Shown here in pieces: positions 1-10,472 of a stretch of DNA of 64,000 nt (positions are counted from its first letter, which is position 1; each line of letters begins with the position of its first letter). The notes below the pieces were generated by a model. It did no database searches, had not been told where the DNA came from, and worked only from the letters and a program-made list of their open reading frames with translations. The position numbers and the translations under genes were made by a program. Origin of the DNA: Strobilurus pachycystidiatus (taxonomy: Eukaryota; Basidiomycota; Agaricomycetes; Agaricales; Physalacriaceae); assembly GCA_019915135.1 (NCBI GenBank), contig JAHLMK010000008.1:1426001-1490000 (forward strand). The letters run 5' to 3'.

Positions 1-1
1 T

Positions 2-691
2 CCTACTATCCCCGAGTCCACGCCGTCTAAGGCAACGTATAGAGGGCAAAAGCGCGATTTCTACGTCAACAAGAAGGCTCGTAGTCACTCTCCCAAACAC
101 CAGGACATCTTAGAGAGTCACAAGAGAGCTGCCAAGGGGAAGCAGAAATCGCTTTCCAGGACCACTTCTCATACCGGTTCATCGCGCAACTCTTCGACTT
201 CTGAAGTAGATGCCGACGGTGACACTGCGATGGATGACAACGCACCTCGGACTCCTACGCAGCGCTATGAAGTGCTTGTCCCTCCCAATGCCCCGCGTCG
301 TTCGCCTAGGACTTCCCGGCGCCAGGGCCTGTGGGTCGGTGTGGCTGGCCCGTCCAGACACCCAAACATGTTGACTGTCATGGAGGAGGATGAAAGTTTG
401 AGTGCATCATCCTCCACTTTCGCCATCTCTCAGAACTTTGGAGCGTCAAGCTCTTTCGCCCACCTCAGTCAGCCCCCTCTTCAACTCGTCACTCGTCGAG
501 CGTCAGTGGACGAGGTGGCTGCAATGCTTTTGAATCCGACACCATCTCCCAACGCTGCGGCCTTCAATGAAGGTACCAACGCAGACGTGTCATCTACAGA
601 CATTGCGCCTCAAAGGCAACCTCTCCCACCCAACTATCCCAAGAACGAAGCCCTCCGCCGGGCTCCTACCTGGCGCGCTGACACCATATGA
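2..691 (+). CDS. 3' end of an unrecognised low-complexity protein (partial)
   Basis: The frame is open from base 2 to a TGA at 689-691, so this is the last roughly 229 codons of a gene that begins upstream of the window. I do not recognise the product. The visible part is hydrophilic and Ser/Pro/Arg-rich, with a basic stretch near the left edge (KRDFYVNKKARSHS) followed by disordered Ser/Thr/Pro sequence. This looks like the tail of a nuclear or regulatory protein. No intron is needed in this portion. An AATAAA lies about 120 bp after the stop. The reading frame is well supported; its function is unknown. Confidence 0.6.
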   Translation, partial: PTIPESTPSKATYRGQKRDFYVNKKARSHSPKHQDILESHKRAAKGKQKSLSRTTSHTGSSRNSSTSEVDADGDTAMDDNAPRTPTQRYEVLVPPNAPRRSPRTSRRQGLWVGVAGPSRHPNMLTVMEEDESLSASSSTFAISQNFGASSSFAHLSQPPLQLVTRRASVDEVAAMLLNPTPSPNAAAFNEGTNADVSSTDIAPQRQPLPPNYPKNEALRRAPTWRADTI

Positions 692-812
692 TTTATGTAT
701 CCTCGTACCTCTACCGGATATGCCCTTCCTCTTCTATGCTGTCATACATCAATCTCATGCTCAACTCCTCTTGTTCCACCTTTTTATATGTACATACTGT
801 GGCTAGCTCTGA

Positions 813-818
813 AATAAA
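813..818 (+). terminator. AATAAA poly(A) signal candidate
   Basis: A canonical AATAAA sits about 120 bp after the stop of the partial first gene, in an AT-rich stretch. It is a plausible cleavage signal for that transcript. Fungal poly(A) signals are degenerate, so this is only suggestive. Confidence 0.35.
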
Positions 819-1036
819 TATTAACAACTGTATCTCGAAGTACCCGGCGTTCGCATCTGTGCTGTCGCCCACCGCCGCCACCGGAGGTAGAGTCCGCCAG
901 GAACCCTTGGGGAACCCCTTCAGCACATGTTACTCCACATTGCAGCTGCCAAGTCTGTCGATAGCTCAGGATAGCTCTCTGCCTCGTGTATCTTGCCCGA
1001 TAAGCACGTTCGTCCGTATGGGACCAGCTGGGCTCA

Positions 1037-1045
1037 TATATAAAA
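1037..1045 (+). promoter_or_regulatory. TATA box of the RNase T2 gene
   Basis: TATATAAAA lies 40 bp upstream of the ATG at 1085 and only 7 bp upstream of an in-frame ATG at 1052. Transcription normally starts about 30 bp or more after a TATA box, so the message probably begins after 1052. That favours 1085 as the start codon. The rest of 692-1084 shows nothing else clear. Confidence 0.6.
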
Positions 1046-1084
1046 CCCAGCATGCGCGTGGATGTGCGAAGTCCAGTCATAGTC

Positions 1085-2331
1085 ATGTTCGGTCTTCTAG
1101 CTCCAGTTGCACTCTTGCTGACTTCTTCAGCGCTATGCGCGCCAGACTCTCGCGTCGCGCACTGGCAGCTACCGAGCACGATCCCAAGCCTTCTGAGCTG
1201 CTCCTCCCAACCGTCGACATTCTCGTGCGAAAACACCACAGTCATCGAGAACACTTGCTGTTCACCAACGCCGGGAGGGCTCGTTTTACAGACGCAGTTC
1301 TGGAGCACGTACACCGGCTTGGAAAAGAAGGGGCAATTGCTTCCTGCCGGAAGTTGGACCATTCACGGTCTCTGGCCGGATAATTGTGATGGGTCTGTGC
1401 TTCATACGACTGAGAGGTTGAAAAGATAGTTCAACATCCCTCTAGGTCTTATGAACAATATTGCGACTTTTCCCGCCAATACGATCCAACTCCATCGCCG
1501 AGTAATTTGCCCAATGGCACCACAATACCTGTGTATACTGGTCCTGCCATTGACACCTTCATCAAAAAGTTCAGCCGCAAGGACCTGTTGGATTACAGTA
1601 CGTCCGAGTTTTGCGTGGCATACACCGATGTTGACCATGAGACGTCAAGTGAATGATTACTGGGTCAACCAAAATGCTCCCAATACCGATTTCTGGGCTC
1701 ACGAGGTATGCATACGTCTCGTCTTGTACACCGCTTTTCTGATTCACCTTTGTTATCCATACTAGTTCTCAAAACACGCGACGTGCACATCTACATTTGA
1801 CGTCGCTTGTTATGGCGACGCTTATATTGAACATATGGAAGGTGAGTAATAGCAGTACACAAGGACAGATGTTCTGATTGTCACGACGGCAGTTGTGAAC
1901 TTCTTTGACGCGGTGATCAGAGCGTACAAGCAGTATCCCACTTTCGACATCCTAGCGGCGTAAGCTTTCCATATACACCCGATCAAGTCACTGACTGGAT
2001 ACTCTAGCTCTGGAATTGTTCCCTCCAACACTACCTCGTATTCGCTGGCCCAAATACAATCTGCAATCGTCTCTCAAACCGGTGCAACTCCGCACTTTGG
2101 ATGTGTCAACTCGACAATCCTTTCGGAAGTCTGGTATTACAGTCATGTCTATGGAACAGTGCGTTGTTCAACATGGCTACATCGAAATGCTATGAACTCT
2201 CACGCGCTCAACAGGAGCAATATGGTACCTACAAGACCTTGGACACAACATACCCATCGACTTGCTCTTCCACTGCTCCGATTTGGTATTATGAACGTTC
2301 AAAGGGTTCCGAGCGGGAAGTTAGGAGATAG
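1085..2331 (+). CDS. Secreted ribonuclease T2
   Basis: An RNase T2 endoribonuclease, which cleaves RNA through 2',3'-cyclic phosphates and acts outside the cell or in the vacuole. Seven exons (1085-1392, 1446-1597, 1650-1705, 1766-1841, 1893-1959, 2008-2158, 2215-2331) join in frame to give 308 aa. The N-terminus (MFGLLAPVALLLTSSALC) is a signal peptide. Both catalytic signatures are present: CAS I (WTIHGLWPDNCDG) and CAS II (FWAHEFSKHATC), the latter split by an intron after HE. Many Cys residues and N-glycosylation sequons fit secretion. The last exon ends with the family's typical YYERSKGSEREV segment. The upstream ATG at 1052 is unlikely because a TATA box sits just before it. All catalytic His residues are intact. 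Confidence 0.93.
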
Positions 2332-2892
2332 TCACTAAGATATCTGTACCTACGATAAGGAAAACGATGTATGCACAATGATCATCGACAAGTGACCGCT
2401 GGCATGGAAAGTGTTTACTGTACAATCGAACACACACGAACGGGAAACACAATGGGAGTATGTACAGAATCAGTCCCGGTGATACAAACGACGGCTGGGA
2501 GTGGAGGAGCAACAGTGGGACTGTTGTGATGTACGTATGCAATGTTCAATCATCTGATTAAGCTGCGGATGCGTCGCGGTGTGCACGCGCAAAATAGTAT
2601 ATGTGTAAGTAGTCCGCTAATTGGTTAGTAGTGCATAAAGCTGTCATAAACAGTCGTTAGCGCCGCGAGAGTTGAAGTTCGACATGGTTTGGGACTCACG
2701 GCATATGTTGTTCGTCAAGTGGTTTTCATGGAGTGGACATAATGTCGTTGGCGATGCAATTGGGGATATGTGCGCAGAATAGGTGGCATGAATGAAAGAA
2801 GTGCTGATACAATCTATACAGGTTCCTGAGATAAATGCTGAGCAAGAGCTGACAGGGGAAGAGGAACGGAAATGTACCAAACTAATCGGGTA
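2332..2892. other. Convergent 3' intergenic region, nothing recognised
   Basis: This stretch separates the 3' ends of the RNase T2 gene and the minus-strand Ser-rich gene. Short frames exist on both strands, but none shows family motifs or consistent splice sites. Confidence 0.5.
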
Positions 2893-4389
2893 TCAACGTT
2901 TGTTACCAGTGGTCCATGAGAGGTTGACACTGCCAACGCCCGCGATGTTAACCTTTGCGCGAAGTCTGCAGACCTGCGGACACGGTTGGTTTCATATGAA
3001 CGTTTGTTTGAACGGCATTCTTACTGTGTCTGCGACTTCGGCACTCCGAAAATGTACATGCAGATCGTTGTTCGGCATGCGGATGATGTGGCTGACTTCA
3101 CCAAAGCTCTAGTGATAATTATCAGGATCAGGACATTGAGCGCAACATCATGCTTTTGCTCACCTCGCACCAGCGTTTAACGCCCTCAAACCTTCTTGTA
3201 TCGTGAGAATCGATGCCGCTCACAATAAGCTTCTTTTTCTTCTGATTTCGCGAACTGAGGGAAGAGAAAGAGACGCGTGGGCCCGAGCCTCCTTTCGTCG
3301 CAGAGGAAAACGCTACATGAGGACCTGTAGGTCTCGCCTCCGCAGAGAGATTGGAATCCCCACGAAAGGTTGTAGCGAGAGGCGTCCTTGAGCTTCGGGT
3401 CTTCTTCACATTCTTCTTTGAACCAGCTGCGGAGGCGCCATCGAGCCCAACGTGAGAAGCTACCGAGGAGATATCCTCTGTGTCCAAATCAAAGGGCCGT
3501 CCCGCCTGGGATATGCTCCGTGAACGGACAGAGTCGCTGAAAGATATTTTTGAGAGAGGGATGGTGATGTCCGTCGCTGTGGTAGATGTGTGGGTGTTGC
3601 TGGAAGATAAACTGGGACGGGAAGGTGTGGACATAGTATCTGAAGGCGGGACAGATAGCTGGGAACCTGCTGGGGATGCGAAATGGCCAAGAATGGTCGG
3701 ACGCCATTTCGGGGAGGTAGGCGTCCGAGGTGTTGTAGATTGCGCGGATATGCTCACCGTCCCCAGACTTGAAGATCGGTTATGCGATAAATGTGTTGCT
3801 TTGTTTAATCCTGGCCTAGGTAATAGCGGGAAAAATGACGGTCGCGTGGGGGTGTGAGGTGTAGCCGAGGAGGAGGAAGATGGTATATGACGGCTCGGTG
3901 ACTCGCTCGAACGGAAAGAGAGATGAAGACTCCTTATAGAAGGCGGAGTGAGAGAAAACCTGGATGCTCTGTTGGCATGCGTGGGTGTCGACGGTGGCTA
4001 TGGATCGGAAAGAACGTTGGATCATGCAATTCATATTGGAAGAAACCTCTTACCTGTGGAAAATCTGGATCGGTGGGTATATCGGTATCATCAACAAAGT
4101 CGTAGCTCGTTATTGTCACTAGAGACGCATTGCCTTGGGGAAGCATCGAGGGTCGTTCCAAGCTAGGACACGCGACGAAGGAATCGCTAGTCTGGGGTTT
4201 TTCTACCAATGACGGGTTGGCTATTGGCACACCACTGTCATCAGGAATAGCGCCAAGCGTGCAAGAGTATGCCTGCTGGTCAAGTATCCACTTGTTGAAA
4301 AGACTAGAGCGCCGCCGCCTGGGTTGCTTGAAAAGCGGCGTGACGTTGAAAGGATCTTCTTCGGCAAACGTGTAAGGGGGGTCTTCCAT
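2893..4389 (-). CDS. Ser/Thr/Pro-rich protein with C-terminal RRM-like domain
   Basis: Four exons, complement of 4389-4054, 3997-3164, 3108-3025 and 2973-2893, join in frame to give about 444 aa. The start is the ATG at 4389; no earlier ATG is in frame. The first two thirds are disordered and rich in Ser, Thr and Pro. The C-terminal 75 residues are different: FEGVKRWCESFGEV, then RMPNNDLHVHFRSAEVADTV, then INIAG-like and GVGSVNLSW segments. This is the beta-alpha-beta pattern of an RRM-like fold, and the domain is cut by two introns. I know the pattern only from uncharacterised fungal proteins. A role in RNA binding or protein docking is inference. It could also be an RRM-derived protein-binding module. 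Confidence 0.75.
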
Positions 4390-5166
4390 GATTGATATTC
4401 TCGGCTGCAAGCATTTCGTCAGGCATGGATGTGGCTGCCAGGGGATTCGGAGGCCGCGAGGCGATTTGAAGGCCGCGCACCTGGTAAACAGAACGCTCGT
4501 AAGATGTGGACTTCCGTTGTCAATGCTCGCAGGTCGTAAGTGTGAGAGAGATATAAGGATAGCAGCGGAGGGAGGGAGGAGGGACGGCGGATTTCAAGGC
4601 GAGGGCATGAGAGAAAGGACAGAGGCAATTCTATGTAACATCTGAAGGCGATCGCGAATTCCCTTCTTGGGCAAACCAACCTTCGGAAGCAGTATTGAGT
4701 AAGAAAAACGTGTATGTACCCTGGCCTCGTTGCAGAACACGATGCTTTGCCCTGACCTGGCCATTTCCACCTGCCTCTTTTACACGTACTTTTGACATTG
4801 TGGATGCAATATGAGGTTCAATGACGTGTCTTGGTGCGCATCATTGGAAAAGACAACGGAGATGAAATGCTTATCGATGATATTCATTCCGTGTGACGAT
4901 GAGCTGTTATGACAGGTAGCTCCTTGCACCATATATTTGAACGAACCACACCTTATATACGGTTCAGCGCAGCCCAAGCAAAGGAAGATAGTTCGGGATT
5001 CATAGCGAGCTTGCCAATCTACATGGTCCGCGCACGCACTCTTCTTCTATTCATGGGCGACTGTGCGAACATGATATCGAGTTGCCGAATCCCTGGTCAG
5101 GCGTATTGCGACTGAGAATGACTGTACACGTCAACTAAAATCCATTGCTTGCGACTGAAACTGACC
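4390..5166. other. Upstream region of the Ser-rich gene and 3' flank of CFD1
   Basis: About 780 bp with no supported gene. It must hold the promoter of the minus-strand Ser-rich gene and the 3' UTR of CFD1. A TATA-like sequence (CTTATATC on the minus strand) lies near 4550. Nothing else stands out. Confidence 0.4.
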
Positions 5167-6058
5167 TTAGAGATGCTTGAGTATCTTCGCCACGATGTCA
5201 TGGAAGATTGTGGAAGACGAAGTCGTTTGGTACCGCTCTTGCAGTCGGAAGGACTGCTCCGTAGCCAGTTTCTCCTCCGCAGTCGTCGCATCGAGTAGTG
5301 AAACAAGCTCTGTGTCAATGGGGAGGCTACCCAGAAACCTGAGGTTCTCTCGTTGCGCCATGGATTTGCCACCACCGGTTGAGAAAACATTGCTGATCTC
5401 TCCACAACACGGGCAGACATAGCCACTCATATTCTCAATGATCCCCAGAACCGGAAGGTTGACTGCCCTCGTGAACGAAAGACATTTCATGACGTCCATG
5501 AGTGCTACGGCCTGCGGGGTGGTCACCACAACAGACGAGAGCTTGGATTGCACAGGAGCCATGTGTTCGAGTAGAGATAGATGCTCATCGGAGGTTCCTA
5601 TGCCTCTGTCAATGGAGAGAAGTGAAGAGAATATGATCCATACCCGGCGGAGTGTCGATAACCAGATAATCCAACTCTCCCCATCGAACATCGCTGAGGA
5701 ATTGTCGAATCATCCCATTCTTTTTTGGACCTCTCCAGACCACAGAATCGCCTTTATTCTTGAGAAGAAATCCGACGCTCATACAAGCAAGTCGAGCTTC
5801 ACTTCCATCAGCATACACCGGTACCCATCCATCCGTGCTTTGATGAACGCCGTGTCCATCAAGACCAAGCATGCGCGGAATTGAAGGTCCTGTAAGATCC
5901 ACATCGAGGATACCCACCCTCGCATTTGGAGAGCTCGCATAGAGGCTTAGCGCGAGTTGAGTGGTCACTGAGCTCTTGCCAACTCCACCCTTGCCAGACA
6001 GGACGATGATGACGTGGTTCACGGATCGTAAGCGCCTCGATATAGGTGTGTCTTCCAT
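5167..6058 (-). CDS. CFD1: Cytosolic Fe-S cluster assembly factor CFD1 (NUBP2)
   Basis: A P-loop NTPase of the Mrp/NBP35 family that forms the cytosolic scaffold for Fe-S cluster assembly with NBP35. Two exons, complement of 6058-5644 and 5597-5167, give 281 aa. The Walker A variant GKGGVGKSS lies near residue 25, with [14 protein letters not shown] after it. DTPPGTSDEH is re-formed across the intron. The C-terminal cluster-binding motif GYVCPCCGE is present. The N-terminal four-Cys domain of NBP35 is absent, which identifies this as CFD1 and not NBP35. The start [13 protein letters not shown] matches the usual CFD1 beginning; an in-frame ATG further upstream at 6139 would add an atypical leader. 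It is divergent from ADE6. Confidence 0.93.
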
Positions 6059-6407
6059 GGATGTGGTCGTTGGGAGAGAGAAGAGAACAGTGCAAAGAGG
6101 AGATGAGTGCTGAGTAAAACGCTGATTCATGATCGGCACGACGGAGAGTCGGATATAGACCTCGGAGGTTCGGACCGACGAATAAGATCAGTGCGATGGC
6201 GGATCTCGGTCCGATACTTTTTTGAGCTCTTACAACGAGAACGAGAGGTATGAGACTGAGTTATTGACCAGTATATCTCTAATTCAAAGCAGTGATCATC
6301 CATCGGCGGTCAAATCCCTTCTACCAGACGAAAGGAATCATTTTGGCCAACTGTGAGTGATTAAACCCAATAATGAACGAGTCGAGTCATTGAGCAGTGG
6401 GTCTAAG
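6059..6407. promoter_or_regulatory. Shared CFD1/ADE6 divergent promoter region
   Basis: Only 349 bp separate the start codons of CFD1 (minus) and ADE6 (plus), so both promoters must lie here. I see no strong TATA box and no ACGCG core. The interval contains no other gene. Confidence 0.6.
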
Positions 6408-9400
6408 ATGCTCGTTCTTCTGGGTCCTCCAGCTTTCCCGCTACAAAAGTCTGTGGATGCGCGTTTCATCCATCTTGCGAAATGTACATCCCCCGAGGCG
6501 GAAGAAGAGTTGCGCCACGGACACAAGCGGCAGATCCTGGAAGCTTTACTGTCATACGGGGACGAGGATTCGACGAGCAAGACCAATCTGAATGGGACTT
6601 TCGTTCTGCCTCGTCTGGGGTCAATATCTCCCTGGTCCAGTAAGGCCACGGACATTGCAGCTGTCTGTGGTCTCGGCCAGCACATTGAACGTATCGAACG
6701 AGGGATTCTTTTCCGTTCTGGGGAGGTCCTACACGATCGCATGACGCAGGCCATATTCACTGCCATCCCCGATGAATCAAAGATTTTTCAACACGAGTCG
6801 CCCCGTCCCTTGCGCGTCTTGCCCGGTGACAAGCTCGAGCAGGTTAACCAAGATTTGGGACTGGCTCTGAGTGCCGAGGAGATTACCTACCTCAAAAACG
6901 CGTATGACCGCGATCCCACGGACGCCGAGCTTTTCATGTTCGCCCAGGTCAACTCCGAACATTGCAGGCATAAAATTTTCAATGCTAGCTGGAACATCGA
7001 CTCGAACGCTCAGCCTAACACATTATTCGGGATGATTCGAAACACCGAGCGCCTGAACCCTCACGGCACGCTCTCCGCTTATTCTGACAATGCCGCAGTC
7101 CTTGCCGGCCCGTCCGCGCGCCTCTTTCACGCCACGAAGGAGGGAGCTTATGTTTCCCAGGAGGAAGATATACATATGTTGATCAAGGTAGAGACCCACA
7201 ATCACCCCACTGCGGTCTCCCCATACCCTGGTGCGGCTACTGGCAGTGGTGGGGAAATTCGAGACGAGGGTGCTGTCGGAAGGGGTTCTAAGCCCAAAGC
7301 TGGGATGGCTGGATATACGACCAGTAACCTTCTCATTCCTGGTTTCGAGCAACCTTGGGAGGTCGACATTGGAAAGCCAGACCATATCGCTTCGCCTCTC
7401 GACATCATGCTCGAGGCGCCACTAGGTGCGAGTGCTTTCAACAACGAGTTTGGCCGTCCCGCGCTTGGAGGATATTGGCGAACGTTCTGCGAGCGCGTTG
7501 GTGGGGAGATTCGTGGCTACCACAAACCCATCATGGTTGCAGGAGGATACGGTAATGTCCGGGGCTCCAATGTTCAGAAAGGAAAAATCAGCAGTGGCGC
7601 CAAACTCGTGGTTCTAGGAGGTCCTGGAATGGTCATCGGTCTTGGGGGTGGTGCCGCCTCTTCTCAGATTTCTGGCGCAAGTACGGCTGAGCTTGACTTT
7701 GCTAGTGTGCAGCGGGAGAACCCAGAGATGCAGCGCAGGTGTCAGCAAGTCATCGACACTTGCACCGTTCTTGGAGACGTCATTGAGAGTATCCATGATG
7801 TCGGCGCTGGCGGGTTATCTAACGCTTTCCCGGAGCTCGTCCACGACTCGGATATGGGTGCCACTTTCGAAATTCGCGACGTTCCTCTCGCCGATCATTC
7901 TATGAGCCCAATGGAAATCTGGTGCAACGAGAGTCAGGAGCGCTACGTTCTCGCCATCTCGCAGGAGAAGATTGCGGCATTCGAGGAGATTGCCCGTCGA
8001 GAGCGATGCCCTTTTGGTGTCGTGGGTGTGGCCACCACTGAAGATCTTCTCCTCGTCACCGACCGCCTTTTGGGCAAAGATGTCATTCGACTTCCAATGA
8101 CCACTCTTTTCGGCAAACCGCCCAAGATGACCAGAACCGATGTCACTTCGCCTCCCGTTCTGACCGCCTTTGATGTTTCCCTCTCATCGTACACGCCCTC
8201 GATTGACACGCTCTCCGAAGCCATCAGTCGTGTTCTTCATCTCCCCAGCGTCGGATCCAAGTCGTTCCTCGTTACGATAGGCGATCGGTCCATCACAGGT
8301 CTTGTAACTCGCGACCAAATGATCGGCCCGTATCAGGTGCCAGTTGCCGATGTTGCTGTTACACGCACCACCTACGGATTTGACGTTCCAACGGGAGAGG
8401 CCATGGCCATTGGCGAACGGACTCCTTTGGCCCTTCTCAATCCTGCAGCGTCTGCTAGGATGGCCATCGGGGAAGCCATGACCAACATGTCGGCAGCCCA
8501 TATTCCCGCTCTGAGTCATGTCAAACTGAGCGCGAATTGGATGTGTGCCGCGTCCAGGAAAGGAGAAGGTGCAGGCCTCTACGCAGCCGTTAACGCAATC
8601 GGCATGGAGTTGTGTCCTCAGCTCGGCCTTGGTATCCCCGTTGGCAAGGACTCGATGAGCATGGGCATGAAGTGGGCGGATAAGGAAGTCACTGCTCCCT
8701 TGTCGTTGATCATCACCGCATTTTCTACTGTGTCGAATGTGTCGAACACGTGGACCCCGATGCTGAAGAAGCAGTCGGACACCGTTCTCGTTCTCTTCGA
8801 CCTGACGGAGAAGAAGCGCCTCGGTGGCTCAGCTCTCGCACAGGTCTTCAACCAAGTCGGTATCGATCCGCCAGACGTAGACGATGCGCAAGTTCTCAAG
8901 CGCTTCTTGGAGAAGTGCCAGCAGATCAAGGTGGAACATCCAGACATGATAATGGCATACCACGACCGTTCCGATGGTGGTCTATTCACAACACTTGTCG
9001 AGATGGCTTTTACTGCCCACGTTGGTCTGGATATTGATGTTTCTGGAGCGAACGTCGTCGAGGAGCTATTTAACGAGGAGCTCGGAGCGGTCGTGCAGAT
9101 CAAGGAGGCAGACCTCGGATCACTACAATCATTCTTCCAGGTTCCTGTACGGGTCGTTGCCCGTATCAACATCGACGAGACTATCAAAGTCACCCAAGGG
9201 ACCGATGTCGTGTACTCCAATACACGAAAAGCGCTGCAACAGATGTGGGCAGAGACCTCTTTCCGCATGCAGTCACTTCGTGACAACCCAGAGTCGGCGA
9301 AGTCAGAGTTCGATCTCATCTCCGATTCTTCATACTCGGGTATCTTCTTTGAGGATAAGTCTGCACCTCTTCCGACAATATCCTTGTCCTCGACGCGTCC

Positions 9401-10145
9401 CCGAGTGGCCATACTTCGTGAACAAGGCGTAAACGGACATGTAGAGTTGGCCTGGGCCTTCAATGCCGCTGGCTTTGAGGCGGTGGATGTTCACACTACC
9501 GACATCTTATCCGGCAAAGTTACACTCTCCGAGTTCCGTGGAATGGCCGCTCCTGGTGGATTCTCCTTTGGCGACGTCTTAGGGGCTGGCAAAGGATGGT
9601 CTCATTCGGTCCATAACCATCCAGAGCTTGCCAAGTTCTTTACCCGCAAGGATACTTTCACGCTCGCGATCTGTAACGGGTGCCAGTTCCTCGCCGGAAT
9701 GAAGGACATCATTCCTGGAGCTGAGGAGTGGCCGGAGTGGAAGCCTAATGCCAGTGGCCGGTTTGAGGCTCGTGCGTGTATGGTCGAGATCGCAGATACC
9801 CTGGCATCGCGAAAGTCGGTCTTCTTGCGGGACATCATTGGAACCAAGATGCCAGTAGCTGTCGCGCATGGAGAGGGACGAGCCTCGTTCTTACCTCGAG
9901 AGGACGTCATTGCAGTGCGATACGTTGATGATCGATATCCTCTCAATCCCAACGGATCTCCTGGCGGCGTGACCGGTGTTCAGACTCTAGATGGTCGCGT
10001 CCTTGCCATGATGCCTCACCCAGAACGTGTTGTTGCTCTGGAAAGTAACAGTTGGTTCCCAGAAGAGCTGCGAAAGAAGGGAGGAGCTGGTCCCTGGTTC
10101 AGGATGTTTGAAAGTGCTAGGCGTTGGTGCGACGAAGCTGTATGA
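6408..10145 (+). CDS. ADE6: Phosphoribosylformylglycinamidine synthase (FGAM synthase)
   Basis: Catalyses the fourth step of de novo purine synthesis, FGAR + ATP + glutamine to FGAM, in the cytosol. One uninterrupted exon of 1245 codons, unusual in this intron-rich window. Order of parts: N-terminal domain with [17 protein letters not shown]; linker; first synthase half with [20 protein letters not shown] and [19 protein letters not shown]; second half with [13 protein letters not shown]; and a C-terminal class I glutaminase domain. The glutaminase nucleophile Cys lies in [11 protein letters not shown] and its His/Glu in MMPHPERVV. The frame extends upstream without an ATG, so MLVLLGPP at 6408 is the start. 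At 1245 aa it is somewhat shorter than yeast Ade6, but no domain is missing. Long antisense frames inside it are shadows. Confidence 0.97.
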   Translation: MLVLLGPPAFPLQKSVDARFIHLAKCTSPEAEEELRHGHKRQILEALLSYGDEDSTSKTNLNGTFVLPRLGSISPWSSKATDIAAVCGLGQHIERIERGILFRSGEVLHDRMTQAIFTAIPDESKIFQHESPRPLRVLPGDKLEQVNQDLGLALSAEEITYLKNAYDRDPTDAELFMFAQVNSEHCRHKIFNASWNIDSNAQPNTLFGMIRNTERLNPHGTLSAYSDNAAVLAGPSARLFHATKEGAYVSQEEDIHMLIKVETHNHPTAVSPYPGAATGSGGEIRDEGAVGRGSKPKAGMAGYTTSNLLIPGFEQPWEVDIGKPDHIASPLDIMLEAPLGASAFNNEFGRPALGGYWRTFCERVGGEIRGYHKPIMVAGGYGNVRGSNVQKGKISSGAKLVVLGGPGMVIGLGGGAASSQISGASTAELDFASVQRENPEMQRRCQQVIDTCTVLGDVIESIHDVGAGGLSNAFPELVHDSDMGATFEIRDVPLADHSMSPMEIWCNESQERYVLAISQEKIAAFEEIARRERCPFGVVGVATTEDLLLVTDRLLGKDVIRLPMTTLFGKPPKMTRTDVTSPPVLTAFDVSLSSYTPSIDTLSEAISRVLHLPSVGSKSFLVTIGDRSITGLVTRDQMIGPYQVPVADVAVTRTTYGFDVPTGEAMAIGERTPLALLNPAASARMAIGEAMTNMSAAHIPALSHVKLSANWMCAASRKGEGAGLYAAVNAIGMELCPQLGLGIPVGKDSMSMGMKWADKEVTAPLSLIITAFSTVSNVSNTWTPMLKKQSDTVLVLFDLTEKKRLGGSALAQVFNQVGIDPPDVDDAQVLKRFLEKCQQIKVEHPDMIMAYHDRSDGGLFTTLVEMAFTAHVGLDIDVSGANVVEELFNEELGAVVQIKEADLGSLQSFFQVPVRVVARINIDETIKVTQGTDVVYSNTRKALQQMWAETSFRMQSLRDNPESAKSEFDLISDSSYSGIFFEDKSAPLPTISLSSTRPRVAILREQGVNGHVELAWAFNAAGFEAVDVHTTDILSGKVTLSEFRGMAAPGGFSFGDVLGAGKGWSHSVHNHPELAKFFTRKDTFTLAICNGCQFLAGMKDIIPGAEEWPEWKPNASGRFEARACMVEIADTLASRKSVFLRDIIGTKMPVAVAHGEGRASFLPREDVIAVRYVDDRYPLNPNGSPGGVTGVQTLDGRVLAMMPHPERVVALESNSWFPEELRKKGGAGPWFRMFESARRWCDEAV

Positions 10146-10472
10146 TAGAATGTCGAACTTGGAAGTTATGGTAGTTATATCTAAATCTGATGATATGAGT
10201 CTTTTTCCGATATGCAGTACTTAGATTGTAGAGAGAGGCGGCACAGATGCTTCTTCGCTTACGTTCGTATCGATCAACTGTGAAGAAGATGTTCCGTCGG
10301 AAGTTACAATTGCTAACAAAGAGTGACCCGGGGAAGTGCAAGAGTACTGTCAACTCGATGATGCATTAAGAATACATGTAGGCTTGGAACGTGAGCGAAT
10401 ACAAGGTGTGGAAGAACTAGTGTCTAGCAAGGAGCCCACGACAAAGAATGTAATATGATATGGAAACGCGGA
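10146..10472. other. Convergent 3' region between ADE6 and BDP1
   Basis: About 330 bp between two stop codons on opposite strands. It should hold both 3' UTRs. No gene or repeat was seen. Confidence 0.5.

Noticed and set aside
1052..1084. Earlier in-frame ATG of RNase T2
   Set aside because: It sits 7 bp after the TATA box, so it is probably not in the transcript; the ATG at 1085 gives a clean signal peptide.
784..1362. 192-codon minus frame over the RNase T2 promoter and first exon
   Set aside because: No motif. The plus strand has a signal peptide, CAS I motif and correct splice sites.
8618..9463. 281-codon open frame antisense to ADE6
   Set aside because: It lies opposite a strongly conserved FGAM synthase region, has no motif and reflects codon bias of the real gene.
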